64,000 nt of DNA from Diphasiastrum complanatum (taxonomy: Eukaryota; Streptophyta; Lycopodiopsida; Lycopodiales; Lycopodiaceae). Both the position numbers and the translations under genes were made by a program. This document shows positions 61,891-64,000 of this stretch, one piece after another (the stretch's first letter is position 1; every line of letters starts with the position of its first letter). The DNA lies in contig CM055111.1 in assembly GCA_029204225.1 (NCBI GenBank), positions 29,162,340 to 29,226,339 of the forward strand. The letters are read 5' to 3'. Under the pieces are notes generated by a model that did not search any database, was not told where the DNA came from, and saw only the letters and a program-made list of their open reading frames with translations.

Positions 61891-64000
61891 ATGGGCAAGC
61901 AACGTAAGAAGAGCAGGGATGAGGCAAAGATTGGAACTGGGAAGGTGACAGCAGTGCAGGTTGCCTTCATGGTGGAATGCTACCTGAGGGATCAACAATA
62001 TAGCAAAACTTTGACAGAGTTTAAAGCAGAAGCTTCGACACTTATTTCTCCATATAAATCAGTAAGCTTTTGATGAATTGTCATTCGTAGTTTCAAGCGA
62101 TTTAGCCCACAAATTTGCAGCTTTGTAGATCCATGATGCTTCTTGTACCTGAAAAATGTCAAGAGCAGACTTTGATCTTCTATTTGCGATTGCATTAGGT
62201 ACCAAAGAGGCTGATGAGCTTGAGTGCTATCCTAAACGAATACATCACTTTGAAGGAGCAACAGCTGGCGGTTTCGCAAGAAAAGGCAAGAATAGATAAG
62301 CTCTTCCGAGGCTTGCAGGATATGGTAGGAGCATATCAAGTAGGCAGCTTGCCTGCATGGTTTCCAACAATGCAAGCCTCTGTTGACTGCCCTCCTACAG
62401 CCGTTTGCGCTGCACGGACTGGGTCCACTCCAGTATCTGGTTGGCTACTTCTCTGCATTACTGCTCCTTGGATGACTATTTATTATAACATAGCACTCGA
62501 TGGATTGTAAAAAGGTGCTATAAATTCTATTATCTCGGTCTATAGAATGATTGAAAATAAGCACGAGTTTGAAGTTCGCTTACAAAATTAAGGTATGACT
62601 TTGCGATTCCAGGTGCTTATCCGTGCAATGCCGGTGTTACGATGAAAGGAAGCGATCCCAGAAACATCATCAATATTGAGCAAACATCTGTCCAAGAAGT
62701 GCAACATGCAAAGAGGAAAATTCCAGTTAGATCAAGGGATCTGCCGCCAGGTGATGCTGGTGGAGCACAGCTGAAGAAAGCGCGTGCCAATACGGGTAAT
62801 ACATTAGCAGCTAATATTTGTGGATTTTTGTTTTTTAAGAGGTCAATAATCTCCTGCCCGTTTCTTGCAATTCACTCTAGATATTCTTGTGAACGATTAC
62901 CAGGAGATCTTGCGAAGCTTCAAGCAAAGCGTGTGACAAGCTATTCTACTAAGGAGGTGCAAGCTCTGAACCCCTTGCAGCCGAGCACTCCGCCTGTTCA
63001 GCAATTTCCTCCAATACCAAAAAATCAGAACGCTGTCTATGTTACAAGCATGACTGTGCATTCAGCTTCTTTAGCGAATGGGCACCTACCTTGTCAAGCT
63101 TCACAATCCAAGGTTGATTCGCAGGATTTGCAACGTCCTACAAATCTTTCATATCAAAATTCTACGAATGCTCAAATAAATGTCAAGTTGCAAGATCCTC
63201 AAACTCCCCCCCGAGCAGGATGCTACCAGGAAGATGGTTCAACTCCACAGACTAATTGTAGCAATGACAACCGATTTGATTTGGTCGATTCCATGTATTC
63301 TTATTCCAATAACTCACCAGTTTATGCTTCGAATGCAACTCTATCGGAATCCTGTCAACAATCGATAGATTTATCATGCGAGGGTCAAGGACTGCGCAAA
63401 CCACAGAAACCGTCTGGTGCAGGTGATTTCAATGTTGATCACATACAGATCAAGAAGCAAACTAGCAAATGTCGAACATTAGATTTCAAAACGCCAATTG
63501 CTTCAAATTCTTACCTGGCCACAGCTTCACCTCCTGGCCAGCAAGCATTTCTTAGTGAGGATATTGAGCGTCAAACTTCTCCTGAGCTGAGTGACTCCTT
63601 TTTAGAGGATTTTCTGAGTTCTGATGCCGTCTCACCTGAGGATTTGTCATCTATTGACGAAATTTTGGCTGACCTTGGGGAAGTTTCCTTCTCAGATCTT
63701 CTGGGGGACGTTATTCCAGAGGAAATCCAAGAGCCAAACTTAGTCTTTCACGAAATTCAGCATCCAGAGACAATTCATGAAGCCAGGTACGCTCATTTCT
63801 GTTCGGATCGAGATCACAAAATGCTCATTTTTGTAAAACAGTCCTTCGGCATGCTGAATTCCTCTTACTTGTAGAGATTTGAACATCCTCTTGTCACTTG
63901 AATGTTCTGTAGATCCTAAATCACTGAGCTGATGTTTCTTGTTAATCGAATTGGTGGTATGCAGATCATTTAATGGCAACGATGCTTACAATCGTACTCT
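61891..64000 (+). CDS. LisH-domain plant protein of unknown function, 3' end beyond window
   Basis: Inferred exons are 61891-62061, 62199-62439, 62613-62795, 62904-63786 and 63965 onward, with GT-AG junctions and consistent phases. Residues about 23-50 (VAFMVECYLRDQQYSKTLTE...) form a LisH motif, which mediates dimerisation. Exon 2 encodes a charged helix (LNEYITLKEQQLAVSQEK) likely to form a coiled coil. A long Ser/Pro/Asn-rich region follows with TSYSTKEVQALNPLQPSTPP and KCRTLDFKTP, and an acidic end (SPELSDSFLEDFLSSDAVS). The layout matches a plant LisH family lacking WD40 repeats, whose role I cannot state. Donor choice for exon 2 (TCTG/GTTGGC) is the least certain. Intron 3 is open in frame, so retention would add 36 residues. 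Confidence 0.8.

Overview
The window is nuclear DNA from a land plant with a repeat-rich genome. Support for a plant comes from a class III secretory peroxidase, a cytosolic-type ascorbate peroxidase (APX) with the usual intron pattern, a plant-style LisH gene, plant Ty3/gypsy chromovirus and Tat/Athila-like elements, Ty1/copia elements primed by initiator tRNA-Met, and TTTAGGG telomere-type repeats. Large intergenic spaces full of old retroelements, plus Penelope-like reverse transcriptase (RT) copies (rare in flowering plants, known from conifers and lycophytes), make a gymnosperm or other non-angiosperm more likely. The species cannot be fixed from this sequence.

Three host genes look intact. 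A class III peroxidase (15065-16596, +, 3 exons, 334 aa) keeps all eight cysteines. A cytosolic-type APX (28460-31708, -, 10 coding exons, 250 aa, plus a 5'UTR intron of about 2.3 kb) keeps its catalytic residues but has Ile at the position usually held by Cys32. A LisH-domain gene (61891 to beyond 64000, +) has a TATA box and an E2F-like site upstream. A fourth, F-box/kelch-like gene survives only as a 3' fragment at 21085-21606 (-).

Layout: 1-4805, decayed Ty3/gypsy chromovirus (-). 4806-8130, noncoding and LTR-like remnants. 8130-10890, an unclassified sequence present twice in direct orientation. 11878-12640, a hairpin-bearing minisatellite. 13-16.6 kb, peroxidase and flank. 16.6-18.9 kb, AT-rich spacer. 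18947-21075, microsatellite then 2 kb of degenerate telomere-like heptamers. 21.1-25.2 kb, F-box fragment cut by an LTR, followed by an element encoding two gag-like domains and an acidic protein. 25.2-28.4 kb, copia scraps. 28.4-34.2 kb, APX with a deleted gypsy element inside its 5'UTR intron. 34.2-38 kb, diverged tandem repeats and a copia end. 38.0-42.4 kb, three head-to-tail copies of a Penelope-like RT element, two carrying very long (CT)n tracts. 46.5-51.4 kb, Tat/Athila-like gypsy and LTRs. 51.7-61.1 kb, nested copia, foldback and gypsy remnants. 61.4-64 kb, LisH gene.

The host genes do not form a pathway. Both peroxidases use H2O2, but one is predicted extracellular and the other cytosolic, so their proximity looks incidental. 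The most unusual content is the tandem, apparently endonuclease-less Penelope-like RT array at 38-42.4 kb, lying about 17 kb from an interstitial telomere-like array.
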